From positions 15,136,735 to 15,200,734 of the forward strand of contig NC_037593.1 in assembly GCF_003073045.1 (NCBI RefSeq): DNA of 64,000 nt. The letters run 5' to 3'. Position numbers and translations under genes: made by a program. The DNA is from Pomacea canaliculata. Its lineage: Eukaryota > Mollusca > Gastropoda > Architaenioglossa > Ampullariidae. The notes below the pieces were generated by a model, which saw only the letters and a list, made by a program, of their open reading frames with translations, searched no databases and was not told the DNA's origin. This document shows, piece by piece, positions 49,401-62,000 of the stretch; position 1 is the first letter of the stretch; the number at the start of each line of letters is the position of its first letter.

Positions 49401-52400
49401 GCAAAAGCAGCAAAGATAAAAGTCAGGGGGTAGGAAGATTGTTAAGACAGTTTGTTTAATCAGTCTTCAAATTGTTTTACTCTTTCTTTTTTTTAAAAAA
49501 AGTCAGTTGTTTCAGTGCTTTCTTATAATAATAGTGTCAGCTTTTATAGCAGTATCCTGTAGCCAAAGCCAGGTTTTCCACACATTACAAACACAAAACA
49601 CAAGACAGATAAAATTCCTATGGCTCTGTAAAGTTAATGGGGATGCCAGGTCATTTTTTGGCTGGAGGACATTTATAGATCAAGATGTTAATGAAACAGA
49701 TCTTTTGTCATTGGACTGGAGTAGAGTAGATCAATAATCAAATGTAGATCAAACAGGATATTATCCTGATGATCACAAATGAGAAATTGCAGTATGATGT
49801 TGATACTCATGACTGTTTGGCACTGATATAAAGTGTATTCTAGAGATGACTTGCAAAAATGAAGAAACTATGAGGGCATTAGCCAAAGGATAGAGGATTA
49901 AGGGTGAAGAGAGAGTTGATATTATAAGAGGAATAAATAAAAAGCCACAGGCAAGTAAGCAGTCAAACACAACGCTGACGACATTAATAAAAAGTGCAGA
50001 TCAGTACAACAGGCACTACTAAAGCAACAAATCCAGGAAGAAAACAAATATCTGGAGACCTTCAAGCCTGTTAGGCAAAGGGACACCACTCTCCTATCCT
50101 TAAGGTGATAAATACATGGAGGAAAACAACAGAATGATGGAATTACTTTATGAAGTTGTAGCAAGCCCATAAAAACATTTATACAGCCTTGTGTGTAAAA
50201 CTTAATACGCTTGGTATTGAATTTTATATCGTGTGGATCCATTTAAGCAGTTCCTGTCAATTTGTAATTGTGTTGGGGAATATAAGAGTTTGAAGATGGT
50301 AGGTAGAGTCTAGCTGCAATAGTTAAAAAATGTGTACCTGATCATCTTTGTGCAGGTACGTGTCTTGCGTCTTAGGATGTCCTTATGAAGGGGATATAAA
50401 ACCAGAGAAGGTGGCAGAGGTCAGTCCTATATTGTTTTCAGTGTGTTTTATATTTTGACATAGTGCTTAGAAAAATGTGTTAAAATTAGATTGACATTGA
50501 GGATTGTAATGGTTTAAGTGATAAAGTGTTTGGTCATCACCATGCTGCTTATGTCTTCATGACTTTGTCCCAGTATGTCTATTAGAGGTCAATTACCTCA
50601 GGCAGTCTAAAGGGACTAGTGTGACCTTCCTGTGTCACATGTTAATTGTGGATAGAAATCCAGCCAATGCATTATTTTCCTTTCCAGCCCTAGCGTTTGG
50701 AATTTTCTGCCCTATCTCTTTGAGCTGCGGCCACTTTAAAGAGTTTCTAAAGTGATTGTGTTGGAGCCAGTTAATAGCTAGGCTTTGGATTTTTTGTTTT
50801 TTTCTTTCTATCAAAGGAAATGGAAGTATTATAATTCCAACAATTAAATTTATTCTTTCAGATTAAATTCAAATTACAGTTTCCATATAAATTGTTGGGG
50901 GGTTTTTTTGGTGCCATCAGTCTATATTATTTAATGTTTTTCATATCATTTTAGCTGAACTTGATAAGATATTGTGTATTTTCTCAGCATTATCTTTTAT
51001 GATATTTTTTGTTACAGGTGGCTCAGCGTATGTTTGAGCTTGGATGTTATGAAATATCTTTAGGAGACACAGTGGGGGTAGGAACTCCAGGAGCCATGCG
51101 AGTATTGCTATCCACAGTCAGTAAAGTAGTCCCTGTAGCAAACCTTGCAGTTCACTGTCATGACACCTACGGACAGGCTTTGGCTAATATCTTGGCAGCT
51201 TTGCAAGTAAGGGTCCATTTCCCAAGTAAGAGGTGGCATACTGCAGAAAATCAATTGAATTACTTGGTGCATTTAAAATGTTTGTTGACATGTAGATTAT
51301 TTATTGCTTTAGTAGATGTCACTGATATGCAGGTAGCAGCTTGTGAAATGTTTGTTGTCAACATTTGATAGACCCGAGGTGTGAGATGATGATTCATGCT
51401 TTCAGGCTCAGAGATGACAACACATCATCATGGTCTAGCCATGCTTGGGACCTCTTTCGATCAGTCTTAGTTATCCCAAAATAAGTTTTCAGTTTACCTG
51501 ATTTTCAGTATCTTTGTCTTTTACATTATCTTCCATGTTGTCTTTTGTCAATACAAGATCCCCTATTTTGATTCCCATAAGATGTAGACTTTTCTTTTTA
51601 GAGTTGTGCAGGCTACAAATGTTCATATTACTTTATGAAACTTCTGAAACTAGTTTGTGACAGTGTGATGTTCTAACAAAGTTGTCATTATGGAACCATA
51701 TTTATGTCTGCAAAAGTTAAGCCACTCCACCAAAGATTGATAGTTGAGCTTCCATAAAAAAAACATCGTATTAACTCTCAACGACATTTTAAAGCAAAAC
51801 TTTATTTACTTCCCAAAGATTGCATGCAATGGCAAGGATACAGACCACATATGTACTGATGGTGTTATTACCATGAGTGGCCACACTACGTCGACATGCA
51901 ATAATCTTATTGTTTTTTTATATCAACATTCATTATTAATTTCTGCATTTTTCTTTATTTCTTTTATTGATTATTTTTTCAAAGCACTTTGAGCCTGCCT
52001 TTGATGGTGGTGTAAAGTGGTATATAAACTGACTTTAATAATAATAATGTGTACAGATGGGGGTTAGTGTGGTGGACAGCTCTGTAGCAGGACTTGGTGG
52101 TTGTCCCTATGCTAAAGGAGCCAGCGGCAACATGGCGACAGAGGATGTTGTGTACATGTTGAATGGACTGGCTATTAAAACAGTGAGTTATAGGTATAAA
52201 ATATAGAAAAGGTGGTATGCACATGCTTATGCATTGACATGTGCAACTATACATAATTTTTCTGGATTTGCCTGCTTTTGTGGATGCGGTGAGATCACTT
52301 TATTAACTCAACAGATGAAATTGACTTGATTAAACATTTTGAATGATATTGGTTGTGTGAAGTACAATGGGTTGCAATATTTACACCTATTAACCTACAT

Positions 52401-53141
52401 TAAAGATAACCATCGATGACACGCTGTTTTAAAGAGTTTTTTTTTTTTAAACATTTAACTGATATGATTTTTAAGAAATATAGTTTTTGTTTTTTTGTAC
52501 TAAATTCAAATGAAAGTTGGTAACTGTATAGAACAGAGAGCTCCTGTCATGAAAGTAAGTCAAACGGCACAAATGAAAAAATTGAAAAAATTATTTACAC
52601 AAAATGTACAAATATAAAGTGCAAAACAATGAAATATTTTATTAGAATATACATTAAACTTCAGATATTACTTACCATCAAATTGTCATTTTCGGTTGTT
52701 GGAGGATAAATCTGTGTTAAATTGAGAAACCGGCAACTGTCTCAAAGATGACTTATTGCCTATTTTTAAATATAACAAAATAACTGATTAATTGACTGTT
52801 TTAGCTATTTTATGAAGTAATTTATAGTAGAACAGTTCCTAAAGCTACCAGTAGTTTCTTCCCTTATTTATTCATTTATTTACAAACAGTGTGATGTTTT
52901 TCGTGACACTACCCTATTTGCGTTATAATGTGCAAAACAGGAACTGGTTGTGAAATGCTTGGAAAAAGTTAATAGATTTGTGGCTATAATCTTGTTTTAA
53001 ACGAAACTCTAACGGAAAAAAATCTATAAAATGCAGGGTGTAGACATCAACAAACTTCTGGAGGCAGGACAGTACATCTCCAATGCAATTGGAAGAAAGA
53101 CAGGGTCCAAAGTAGCATTAGCTACCCATTCATGTTTGTGA
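46463..53141 (+). CDS. HMGCL: Hydroxymethylglutaryl-CoA lyase, complete
   Basis: Ten exons: 46463-46537, 47316-47384, 47687-47794, 48222-48317, 48958-49016, 49340-49429, 50356-50419, 51018-51206, 52057-52182, 53037-53141; 981 nt, 326 residues, against 325 in human. Cleaves HMG-CoA to acetoacetate and acetyl-CoA, the last step of ketogenesis and leucine breakdown, in mitochondria. Seen: a basic presequence ([20 protein letters not shown]), [11 protein letters not shown] with R41/D42, VHCHDTYGQ with metal ligands H233 and H235, and the active-site loop [14 protein letters not shown] with C266 and N275; numbering coincides with human. The C terminus is THSCL, not the CKL peroxisomal signal of vertebrates. 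The 3' splice site before exon 9 abuts a repeat tail. A donor AAG/GTATTC 12 nt after the stop suggests an intron in the 3' UTR, rejoined near 53611. Start chosen at the first Met, which lies in AAAATGGCGG. Confidence 0.96.
51979..52047 (+). repeat. 3'-tail fragment of a dispersed repeat (GCTATATAAA...TTATTATT type)
   Basis: CAAAGCACTTTGAGCC, GTAAAGTGGTATATAAA and a final (ATA/AAT)n run follow the layout of a common retroposon 3' tail. Related copies occur at 56517-56586 (+) and 57275-57352 (-). It ends only 9 bases before HMGCL exon 9. Confidence 0.5.
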
Positions 53142-54390
53142 AAATGGAGAAGGTATTCTTTTGCTTATGTTCATTGATTTTCTGCTGATTTTTTGTTTCA
53201 CCAAAATCATTATTTTGTGTTTTCAAGACATTTTCTATTGGTCATGCAACAACTGTTACAAGCTACCCTTTGGGCATTGCTAGTCAGTGAGATTGCCTAG
53301 TGGAATAGCATGAGTGGCAATTGCATTCTCAGTCATACAGCATAGATTTGTCAAAAAAAAACCAGCGTGTTGCATTTATTTACACACATTGATATATTCA
53401 GCTACACTTATCTACACAATCCATGCAGTCATCCTTATTCATGGGCATTAGTGAAGCTAAGAAGTATGCCAGTTCAATAATTTGCTTTGTTTTAATAAGA
53501 TATGTAATTATCTTTAATGTGATTTCATAGTTTTATGGGAAAAAGTATCTGCTAGTCAACAGCTTGCTCTTTTTCTAATGATATTCATTGTTTTTCTTCA
53601 TTTGTTTCAGATAATGCTGCTGAATTTAGGATGCAACAGTTTGAAGACCTCATAAATACTCACAAAACACTTAAAAACTTTAAAAAAGGATGAAGTTACT
53701 GAAAACTGTAACTGATGACTGTAAGAATTATAGAAACATTTTGATTTCTTTTTAGATCTTCAATATATGTGATTAAATTTGTGCGTGTGCGTGAAATAGA
53801 AGGGCATGTAGAGAATAAGAGAAATGAATATAGATGAATCTGCCTCCACATTTGCACAAGAAGCCATCCTGCTAGAAACACTTTATACTGTTATTACAGT
53901 AAAGTTATAGGATACCTATTTAAGCAGAATGGTTTTTGTGCTGTTGTTTTATCATGTATGCAGGTCATACAAAATATTGTGATAAATCCATTACACTTAA
54001 GGAAATAATTACACAAAACATAATGAGCTAAAAGCGTTAATGTTTGTGCACTAATTTCTTGCTGTTCGCTTGTGATGGTAACTATATATTTTGATAAAAT
54101 CTTATCTTTGCCTCACTTGCTGAAATGAATTTTGTTTTGTTTTTTGTTTTGCTTACAACTTACATGGATTAAAAGGCTCATGCTTTATGGAAGAGTGGAA
54201 AGCACTGTATATAAGCAGTGTTAATATCTAGGAAGTATATCTGTTAGCAAAAAAGGGGATGCCACTAAAGTACCCTTGTGTTGTTAAAAAAAAGTTTATT
54301 TATAGTAGACAATGAGTTTTCAATCTTGTCCTATTTTACACATATAAAAAAATGTGTACAAATTTTTCATTCACAATTTTTTCATACTTG

Positions 54391-54396
54391 AATAAA
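54391..54396 (+). terminator. Candidate poly(A) signal of HMGCL
   Basis: AATAAA followed by ATCTTG, about 1.25 kb after the stop codon (about 0.8 kb once the 3' UTR intron is removed). It faces the end of the opposite-strand gene. Confidence 0.4.
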
Positions 54397-54672
54397 ATCT
54401 TGAAAATGATAGCCAAATATATTTTTAAAAAACACATTTCTTCCTGATGAATGCCATGTAAACGTCACTAAAAGAAAAACAGAATTGTTCCCTTCATCAA
54501 ACTATCACTTAGCAGACCTTCCTGCAGAGGTATGATGCTACAGGAAACTGTCCAACATGAAAAAATCAGTTTCGATAAGTATTCATTGCTCCACAAGAGT
54601 ATAAAATATCCATTTGGATAAAGAACAAGTTGTATACCTCTGGACAACAGCTTATTTTTTTTCAAACTGATT

Positions 54673-54678
54673 TTTATT
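54673..54678 (-). terminator. Poly(A) signal of DNALI1, immediately after the stop codon
   Basis: On the minus strand the order is TGA, three bases, AATAAA. The mRNA would have a 3' UTR of only about 25-30 nt if this signal is used. Confidence 0.5.
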
Positions 54679-54681
54679 GGT

Positions 54682-57600
54682 TCACTTCTTGGGTGCTATG
54701 ATTCCTTCCAGTTGAGTCTGAAAAACATCAAATGTGGCATTTAGTATAAAATAAAGTAAAATTAATCTTAATTGAAAGACAATTGGATGAGGGTTTGCCA
54801 TAACTAGCTTAGAACTTCAAATCTATATTGAGAGGCATCTGGCAGTTTGGGTGGGTTTTAATCGAATGGGCAATATCAATATAACTGATTCTCATTTTAA
54901 CAATCTCAAGGGTTAAAAAATCTGCTACATTTATTATCTGGACTGTGGTATTATTAGGAATTTTTATGTAACCTATGTCATCTTTACCAAGCTTGAATCT
55001 CATGAAAATGTGTCTTTTTTTATTTTTTTTAAATGGGAAGTGCAAAATACAGAAAAATTCTGAAGTGTTGAGGGAAAAATGCCCTTTGATGGGGCAATGA
55101 AAATTGCATATAAATGTCTACCATATCTCAGGTTGAGATCAAAGAGATTCAGTATGCTGAGCACCTATCTAGCATCTGGCTCTGCATGGGTGCCAATTCT
55201 TGATATAACAAACCCAGTGCCACTACCCTGTGGGCTGAGCATCCAGTTCTTCAGTTGCAGGATAATCACTTTCTGACAATATTGTTCACAAGTACCATTC
55301 TCGATGGTACCATTCATTCTATTCATGCCTAATAGCCTCGCATTTAAGTATAGACAACATTTCATTTAAAAAATAAATTGAAAAAAAGAAAATCTCAAGG
55401 GTTTTGTTGTTTATGGAAGTCAGTTACACTGATACTTTTATAACCAATACTTCCATAAAAAATGGCCAGATATAATAACTATTATTTTAGATAATTTGGT
55501 GCAACTGGTTATTAAAACTCTTATTTGTTTCTTAAATTTTGACAATGCTGATATCCTTAGCTATGTAAGAAAATGCTATGGGATGCCTAGTATCACTTTT
55601 GTTCTCTTGTAAGGTCTGTACCTTCAATTGTTGATTGGTCCGTTTCAAGAACTGAATTTCTTCTGTATGCTTTTTCTCCTCCACCTGCCTTTGTTCTGCT
55701 GCCCTCTTCTCAATCTGGTCACATTTGGCCTTCAGTTCATTCACTTGCTTTTCTAGGTCACGCTTTTCGTTTTCTAGCTGATCAACCTGTAAGAAGGTAG
55801 ATAAAAGGAAGTATCTGAGACATAATGACGAAGATCAGTAGATGAAACGAGAAAATCAGTAAATCTTTAAGACAAAGGGTGAATGGGTGAGAGGTCGTGG
55901 TTGCGTAATTTTTTTTATTGCAACATTTCCAGGCGGGTTGGTTAATCGGTAGGAAAGTGCTTCCACCGTAAAGGGATTTTGCAATATCGGAGGATGGGGT
56001 AGTATAAGGTGCAATGGGAAGATTGGATGGAAGACTAGAGTACCCATAGTAAAATCCTGACAGCCACCCCTGTAAACAGGCACATCAGAGACTATTGTGA
56101 GACAAGATCTGATCCAGGTTTTGACACTATGCTGTGGTGAGAAGCAATTACCACTCCACCACCAGATCATCCCAGATTTCAAGGTAACAAAAAAGCAAAA
56201 GAAAAAAAACCACTTCATTCAACCTTTTTATTTGTGATACCAGCAGTCTTCTGGCAATTTCTGTTGGCCCGAATCTCTATCAATCTATTCTGCGTTCCCA
56301 CTACACCATGGCTTTCTGAACTGTAACAACTCACAATCTTGGTCTACATGGAGGTTTCAATATAGCAGAGCAACAATCCAAGCCTTCCGCTAACATTAAC
56401 ATAAGCACTGCTGGATTTTAGTCTTTCCTTTGTGCTTTTCTTTTTTTGTTGCATGATTTGCTGATATTTATAGGGATGTGTCCGTATGTGTGTTATGCAC
56501 AATTTTTAGCCTTTCTCTTGTAAAGTGCATTGAGCCTTCTGCTGTCGGGAAATATGCTATATAAATTCCCTTTATTATTATTATAATATCTGTGTATGTG
56601 AGAGAGACAGAAGAATGGAAAACAAACTGCAATAAGTCTTTCTACATAAACTTTAAATCTTGTCTCTCTTTGGGGGAAAGAAAAATGATTTTTAAGTGTT
56701 TTATGTATTCTCATATCCATCTCTCTGAAAGGTTCAAAGACACTAATAAATTGGCACTTTTTTTTTTTACACAGGTCTCAGCCAATAGAAAACTAACATA
56801 AACAGAAATGTTCATCTCAAAATACAAACTCATGAAAAGATACATAACTTGTTCTACTCCTTTGACTTAGCAAACAGAGTATTTTGTTTCATAGCTTGTG
56901 CAATACTTTTTCATAGTTAAAGCTGATGGGGTAGATTTCAAAGACCTAAAATAACATGCATTTCAGGATGCATTTCACACCTTCATCCTTTACCTTTTTC
57001 TCCATATCAGTTTTTCCTTGTTCTGCCTGAAGGGCCTTTCGCATTCCAAAAGCTACACTGCTCTCATACAGAGTCTGATATGCTGCAATGGTCATGCGGA
57101 TTTCATCACGTACACGCAGCAACAGCAGGCCACGCTCCGCACAGTTGATGGTCACTTGTCGGATTAGTTCATCTGGACAGTTAAACAATCTTCTTTTCAT
57201 CATAGTTTCACAAAAGAAAAAAAGCAGTAAAGGCTAAATTACAGCCTAGATACTATAAGCAGTGAATGCAGTTTAATAAATAATAAAAATAAAATGTACT
57301 CATATAGTGCCATGTCCCAGCCTTATGAGCATGCTCATGATGCTTTACAAATAATACCAATATAACAATAAAAATAATGAAGGAGAAATTGAAAAAACAA
57401 TCAAAAAGACAGGAAAGAAAAGGAAATTGCTATGTAATTAACAACTGACCTAACAGTATTATCCAACATGTCTATGAAATAAAAAATACATGCCCAAATT
57501 TGCGAAGTTCATAGTAAATTATGGGGGGAAAAAAATCATCAAGACAGAAGAAAACGGAGGACCAGAGTTGTTTGTGCAGCCTGGTCTCACTTTCCACCAT

Positions 57601-58957
57601 TACAGTTTAAATGCACTCCCTTTTCCCACAAAAGATAGTTGCAGATTTTGTGACCAAATCAGAAAGTGTGCATACCCAGGGTAGAGGAGCACATACATGT
57701 GCATGCATGTATGTTTATTCATGTTTGTATGTGTCCACAACAGTCTGAAAATTTGAGCTAAAAAGTTATAATTTTCAAATGTTGAAACCTTTTTGATTTC
57801 TGCTTTATTCAGTAAATGTATTTGATGAAATACAAGCATTATTCACAAAGTACAAACGCGTTCTACGAAAAATGAATATATACCAAAGCACTGTGAATAC
57901 AGCTCACGGCGCACTGGACAAATGCCTGTCTCACGGGCCTGTCGTTGCTGCAGCCTGCGGTCTAGCTCTTCCTGCAGGTTGACAACATCCAGACGTGTGG
58001 CTGGTGTACTGGATACCTGCTGTACCCATAGCTGACCATTCTCTGTCCACTCCCTGATGCCCACAACAAAATAAGAACCATTATTTTACATCTGAAGTTT
58101 TATCTTTCTTAAATATTAGTGCTCATATCCTTGATTTGTTATGAGTAGAAATAAAGTCATTTATGTTGTTCATTTTGGGTCACCTAGAGCGGGTTTCAGC
58201 CGATCGACATCGGTGGCGGACTCTGGTTGAGGCCTTATGTGCAACCTGATGCACGAAGAGGAATAGATAGATAGATGTTGTTCATTAAACTTTCTTAATT
58301 AAGTTTAATGTATGAGCATTTTTTTAATGAAAATTTAAGCACCTTGGTGGCAAAATTGAGTTAAGAATTTCATCTGTCTGCTGGGCTGCTTTAGCATCAA
58401 CAGGTGACAGTTTTTGCTTGGCAGGAGGGAGAGGAATGGGTCCAGTGCTAGCTGGTGGTGTTGGGCTAGTCTTCAGTGATTTTGCCTATTGGCATAAAGA
58501 AGAAATATCAATGTTACAAATCTATTGACATTTTCTGGACAAAAAAAACATATTACAAAACATTTTCATGTTTTAAGTATGAACCAGGGAAATGTCAGTT
58601 TAGGACGACTCGCAATTGTCACCTATATAAGTCCCTATTTTTTATGAATTTGAATCGATATAGAAAGTAATTAGTTGGTCTATGATATACTTTAAAGTAC
58701 CAGAATCTTTGTTTTCCATGATCAAGAAATAAAAAATGTGAAGGAATATTAAAAAGACCATCTTATAGCTAGAACCCTATGTTCTAACAAGCTTTTATAA
58801 TATGTAGTACGATCCTGGTTTCAACTTCACGAGATGTTTCGCTTGTCAACTATTTAAACTGTATATTTTCACTTACCCGCGGAGTTTTCTTGTCTGTGTT
58901 TCTGCTGACAAGAACAGGGTTGTCATACTTAACGAGTGAAGCGTTTGGGGGAATCAT
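54682..58957 (-). CDS. DNALI1: Axonemal dynein light intermediate polypeptide 1 (p28), complete
   Basis: Six exons on the minus strand: 58877-58957, 58343-58485, 57884-58053, 56994-57172, 55622-55786 and 54682-54717; 774 nt, 257 residues, matching the usual length of about 258. It is the p28 light chain of inner-arm dyneins in cilia and flagella. Seen in order: N-terminal MIPPNASLVKYDNPVLVSRN, a Pro-rich linker, ILPPREWTENGQLWVQQVSS, RQARETGICPVRRELYSQCF, then DELIRQVTINCAERGLLLLRV, YQTLYESSVAFGMRKALQAE, a Lys/Glu-rich coiled coil from about residue 190, and the conserved C-terminal LEGIIAPKK. Introns 2 and 3 carry dispersed repeat fragments. The gene starts 131 bp from the start of EMC2 on the other strand and shares its promoter region, which contains an RFX-like X-box, fitting a ciliary gene. 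Confidence 0.97.
56517..56586 (+). repeat. 3'-tail fragment of a dispersed repeat, second copy
   Basis: GTAAAGTGCATTGAGCC, GGAAATATGCTATATAAA and a (TTA)n end, in a DNALI1 intron; same layout as the copy at 51979. Confidence 0.5.
57275..57352 (-). repeat. 3'-tail fragment of a dispersed repeat, third copy
   Basis: On the minus strand TTTGTAAAGCATCATGAGC, GGCACTATATGAGT and an A/T-rich (TTATT)n end. The head-to-tail layout matches the two plus-strand copies. Confidence 0.45.
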
Positions 58958-59088
58958 TTTGGTGTCACTTGAAAAAAATGAGAGATCGTCAACACAGAGA
59001 CCCGGACGCCAGACTTGGTTGCTATGGATAATAGTAACTGCGCATGCCCGTGACTTAAGGAAGTCTCGCGAAAAGCGAGAAGTAAAAG
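58958..59088. promoter_or_regulatory. Divergent promoter shared by DNALI1 and EMC2
   Basis: Only 131 bp separate the two start codons. Between them: GTTGCTATGGATAA at 59018-59031, close to the RFX X-box GTTGCCATGGCAAC, with a second half-site AGTAAC ending at 59038; TGCGCATGC at 59039-59047, an NRF1-type core; and TCTCGCGA at 59064-59071, which is also the left arm of an inverted repeat TCTCGC/GCGAGA (59064-59069 and 59075-59080). No TATA box. The element set fits one housekeeping gene and one ciliary gene. Confidence 0.65.
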
Positions 59089-62000
59089 ATGGCGCAGCAC
59101 ATTAGCTGGGAAGGTAAACATGCTTTCAGTAAAGCCTAAAGCCTTCCTGATACTTCGTGCTTTCTTTTGTCTTTTAAAGTATTTAATTTATATTTTTATA
59201 TACTTCCATTGAATCACTGTTATGTGGAAATCTTAGCCATACTGGCAGTTAGAGAATGATCGATCTAGAGGGAATTGACAGCCATATGACTTAACGCCTT
59301 TGTAAATCTCAGCGGAAAGCATATTGCATTGCAGAATCAGTCTGCTTATCACCAAAGATTCTCAAAAACCGATAAACTATTGCACGTTTATAATAATTTA
59401 TTCTTTGGCTAGGCCATTGCAGACGGTCGGGTCGTTGTCACATTAGGTCACAATGATGCAGTGTGGTTTATCCTCTTTGCTTTGTGATCATGTGGATCCT
59501 ATAGCAATCTACAGATGATTTGATATGTGGACAAGATTAATTGATATGCTTTTGTCACAGATTAATAATGATTTAATAAATTTTGGATACTTGTATTTGT
59601 ACCGTGTACCGATTCTGTCAAAAAGGATCAATGTACAAATAAGCTGAATTGCTGAAAGTCATTTGAAGAGGGTAGTTTTAAGGCATTTAAGCCAACTTTC
59701 GAAACTGGTTCGAGGCAGCCTTGCAGAGGGGTAAGGATAAAGTGTTCCAAGCACAGGGACCTGGTGAAGGTGTGCAGGCAGACAGAGCAGAGTATTGTGC
59801 AGGGGGTGTGGAGCTGGAGGATATCAGATGTGGAACAAAGTATGCTGGACAGTAAGGCAGAAAGACAAATAACGAAGAGCAGAGTGACTAAGACATTTAT
59901 TGCAAAAGCAGTCCAGTTTGTAAGTAATATGATCAGTGATTGGCACCCAGTAAAGTAAGCAGAGCAGTGGAAGGGGACTGAGATGTTTTGGGGCTTTTTT
60001 TTTTTCCTGAGTACCAGATGAGCATCAAAAGTTATAGAATGTAGCAGCTGCATAAAAGCAGATTTAAAATATATCTTTCCAGAGGCTCGCAACATCTTGA
60101 GGAAACTTCGAGATGATCAAGTGCGAGATGGAGACATAGTGGTCAAACTCTGGGAGGATGTTCTGATGGATGCTAGTCACAAGCTGGGAAATGAGTGTGA
60201 GTAAAGATAGACTAGATCAGTAAATCCATATGTAATTTCATTAAAGGGTGCCTGTATCATAATCGATTTCATGTCAAAAGGAATGCTTGAAAATGTTCCT
60301 TGAGAGACTGAAGAAGAGCTGTAGTCAATAACTTTTGTATTTGCTTATAACTTACAAGGCTTAGTCTGTTTCATTTTAATTATAAATCTGTGTATCTATA
60401 ACTTTTCAGCTTAATCTCTCTTGAGGCTTTTAGCATAATCCATGTGTGTTACAGTGTGGAGTGTCTATGAACAAGTGTGTGTTGCAGCACTGGATTGCCA
60501 GCGCTTAGACATTGCTGAGGTAAGTAGCAGTTGTCAAGTAAAGGCTTCTTTTTCTCTCTGTTCCCCTCCTTTTTCCTTTTAAGGTGTTGAGAGTTCGAGT
60601 TTGGAGAGAAGTTTTGGATCCCTGTCTGCCTACAACTGTATAACTGCCATTAAAGTTTATAATGAATGTGTTGTGAAAGAACAGGTCATTCAGATCTTCA
60701 TTAGGTTTGTTTGGTTTTTTTTCCTGTTTTTGCAGACTTGCATCGAAGCACTTAATGCAAAATTTCCCAACAGTGTACGGGTGAAGCGATTGGAAGGATT
60801 GCTTCTGGAAGCAGAATCAAAGTAAAATATTTGTTTTTTATTACATTATTTTGACTTTAAAATCCTCTCTTTATATTTTTGAAACATAATATTGGATCTG
60901 TGTGTAAAATTTTTATGTGGATGTTCCTTTACTCCTTCAGTTCCAGAATTAATAGGAAGTTTTTGAAAAAAGCATAAGACTAATATATCCTTTGACTTGA
61001 ATGCCTTTTAAGAACTGTTTACAGTTTTTCTGTGTTTTGAACAAATATAAGAACATTTTTTCCCTTTTCTTTAAAAGTTAATGTAGGAAAAAATTAGATT
61101 GTATGAAACATGTACAAGGAATATTTCTAACAATATGCATGTGTTAACAAAAGTGACGTCAAATTATGATCCATAATTTCTTTCCTTTTGTTTTCAGATA
61201 TGAGAGGGCAACAGAACTCTACAATGCTATTCTGGAAAAGGATGATGCCAACATGGTGAGCATAAAATGTGCAGTCGACAAAGAATGATTTTGAAATCCT
61301 ACTGTTGCTAAATCTGAAAAGTCATGTATATTTAAGTGTTTTAGATATTTGTATTGTGTACATTTAAATTGTCAAAACATGATTTTTTGATGACACTTTT
61401 TCATTATTTAAACTTTTTTTTTTTTTAGTCTTCCTTTAAATCCTTTTGCAAATGAGCCATATGGAGATAATGTTATTTTCATAGCCTTCAGGCTTCAGTC
61501 TTTTGTTTCAAAGTTTAATTGCCATCAGTTTCAATAATACATATGCATATTGTCATGATAATATGAATTAATAATACACAGTAATACATAATGCATGTAT
61601 AATTATAAATCAAGTGAATTTCTTTGTTTCAGTTTGCAAGAAAGAGGCTGGTTGCTATCTTAAAGTCACAGAAAAAAATATCCGATGCTATTGACAAGCT
61701 AAATGATTATCTTAAAAAGTAGGTTTTGCCACATTAACTTTCATGCTGATTACCCCAGAATACTTTCGTTACTCATCATGTCAGTGTTATTAATAATAGT
61801 AATCAGACAGGAGTGATCTTTTGATTATCCCTATGAACACTGAGCAGCTTTGTGGTGTAAGTGTAGACAAAAGTAAGTCAAATTCCTCATACAAGGCAAA
61901 GACTGTGACATTTTAGGCTGTGCTTATTTCCACCTATGAAAGCCTTAGGAATAGAAGTGTCCCATTAGCCATCTTTAAATTGAATAAAAGGTTTATGTCT

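Larger units (their letters stand above)
53142..54681. other. HMGCL 3' UTR/intron and convergent spacer to DNALI1
   Basis: Contains the presumed HMGCL 3' UTR intron (about 53154-53610), UTR sequence, an AATAAA at 54391 and then the poly(A) signal of the convergent DNALI1 gene. No other coding exon seen. Confidence 0.5.

Noticed and set aside
53611..53692. Extra coding exon of HMGCL (open stretch with NTHKTLKNFKKG-like end)
   Set aside because: The in-frame stop at 53139-53141 follows a C terminus of the correct length, so this is better read as 3' UTR.
58180..58276. Inverted GC-rich stretch ending in (GATA)n within a DNALI1 intron
   Set aside because: It looks repeat-derived but I could not match it to another copy in the window or to a known family, so no feature is claimed.
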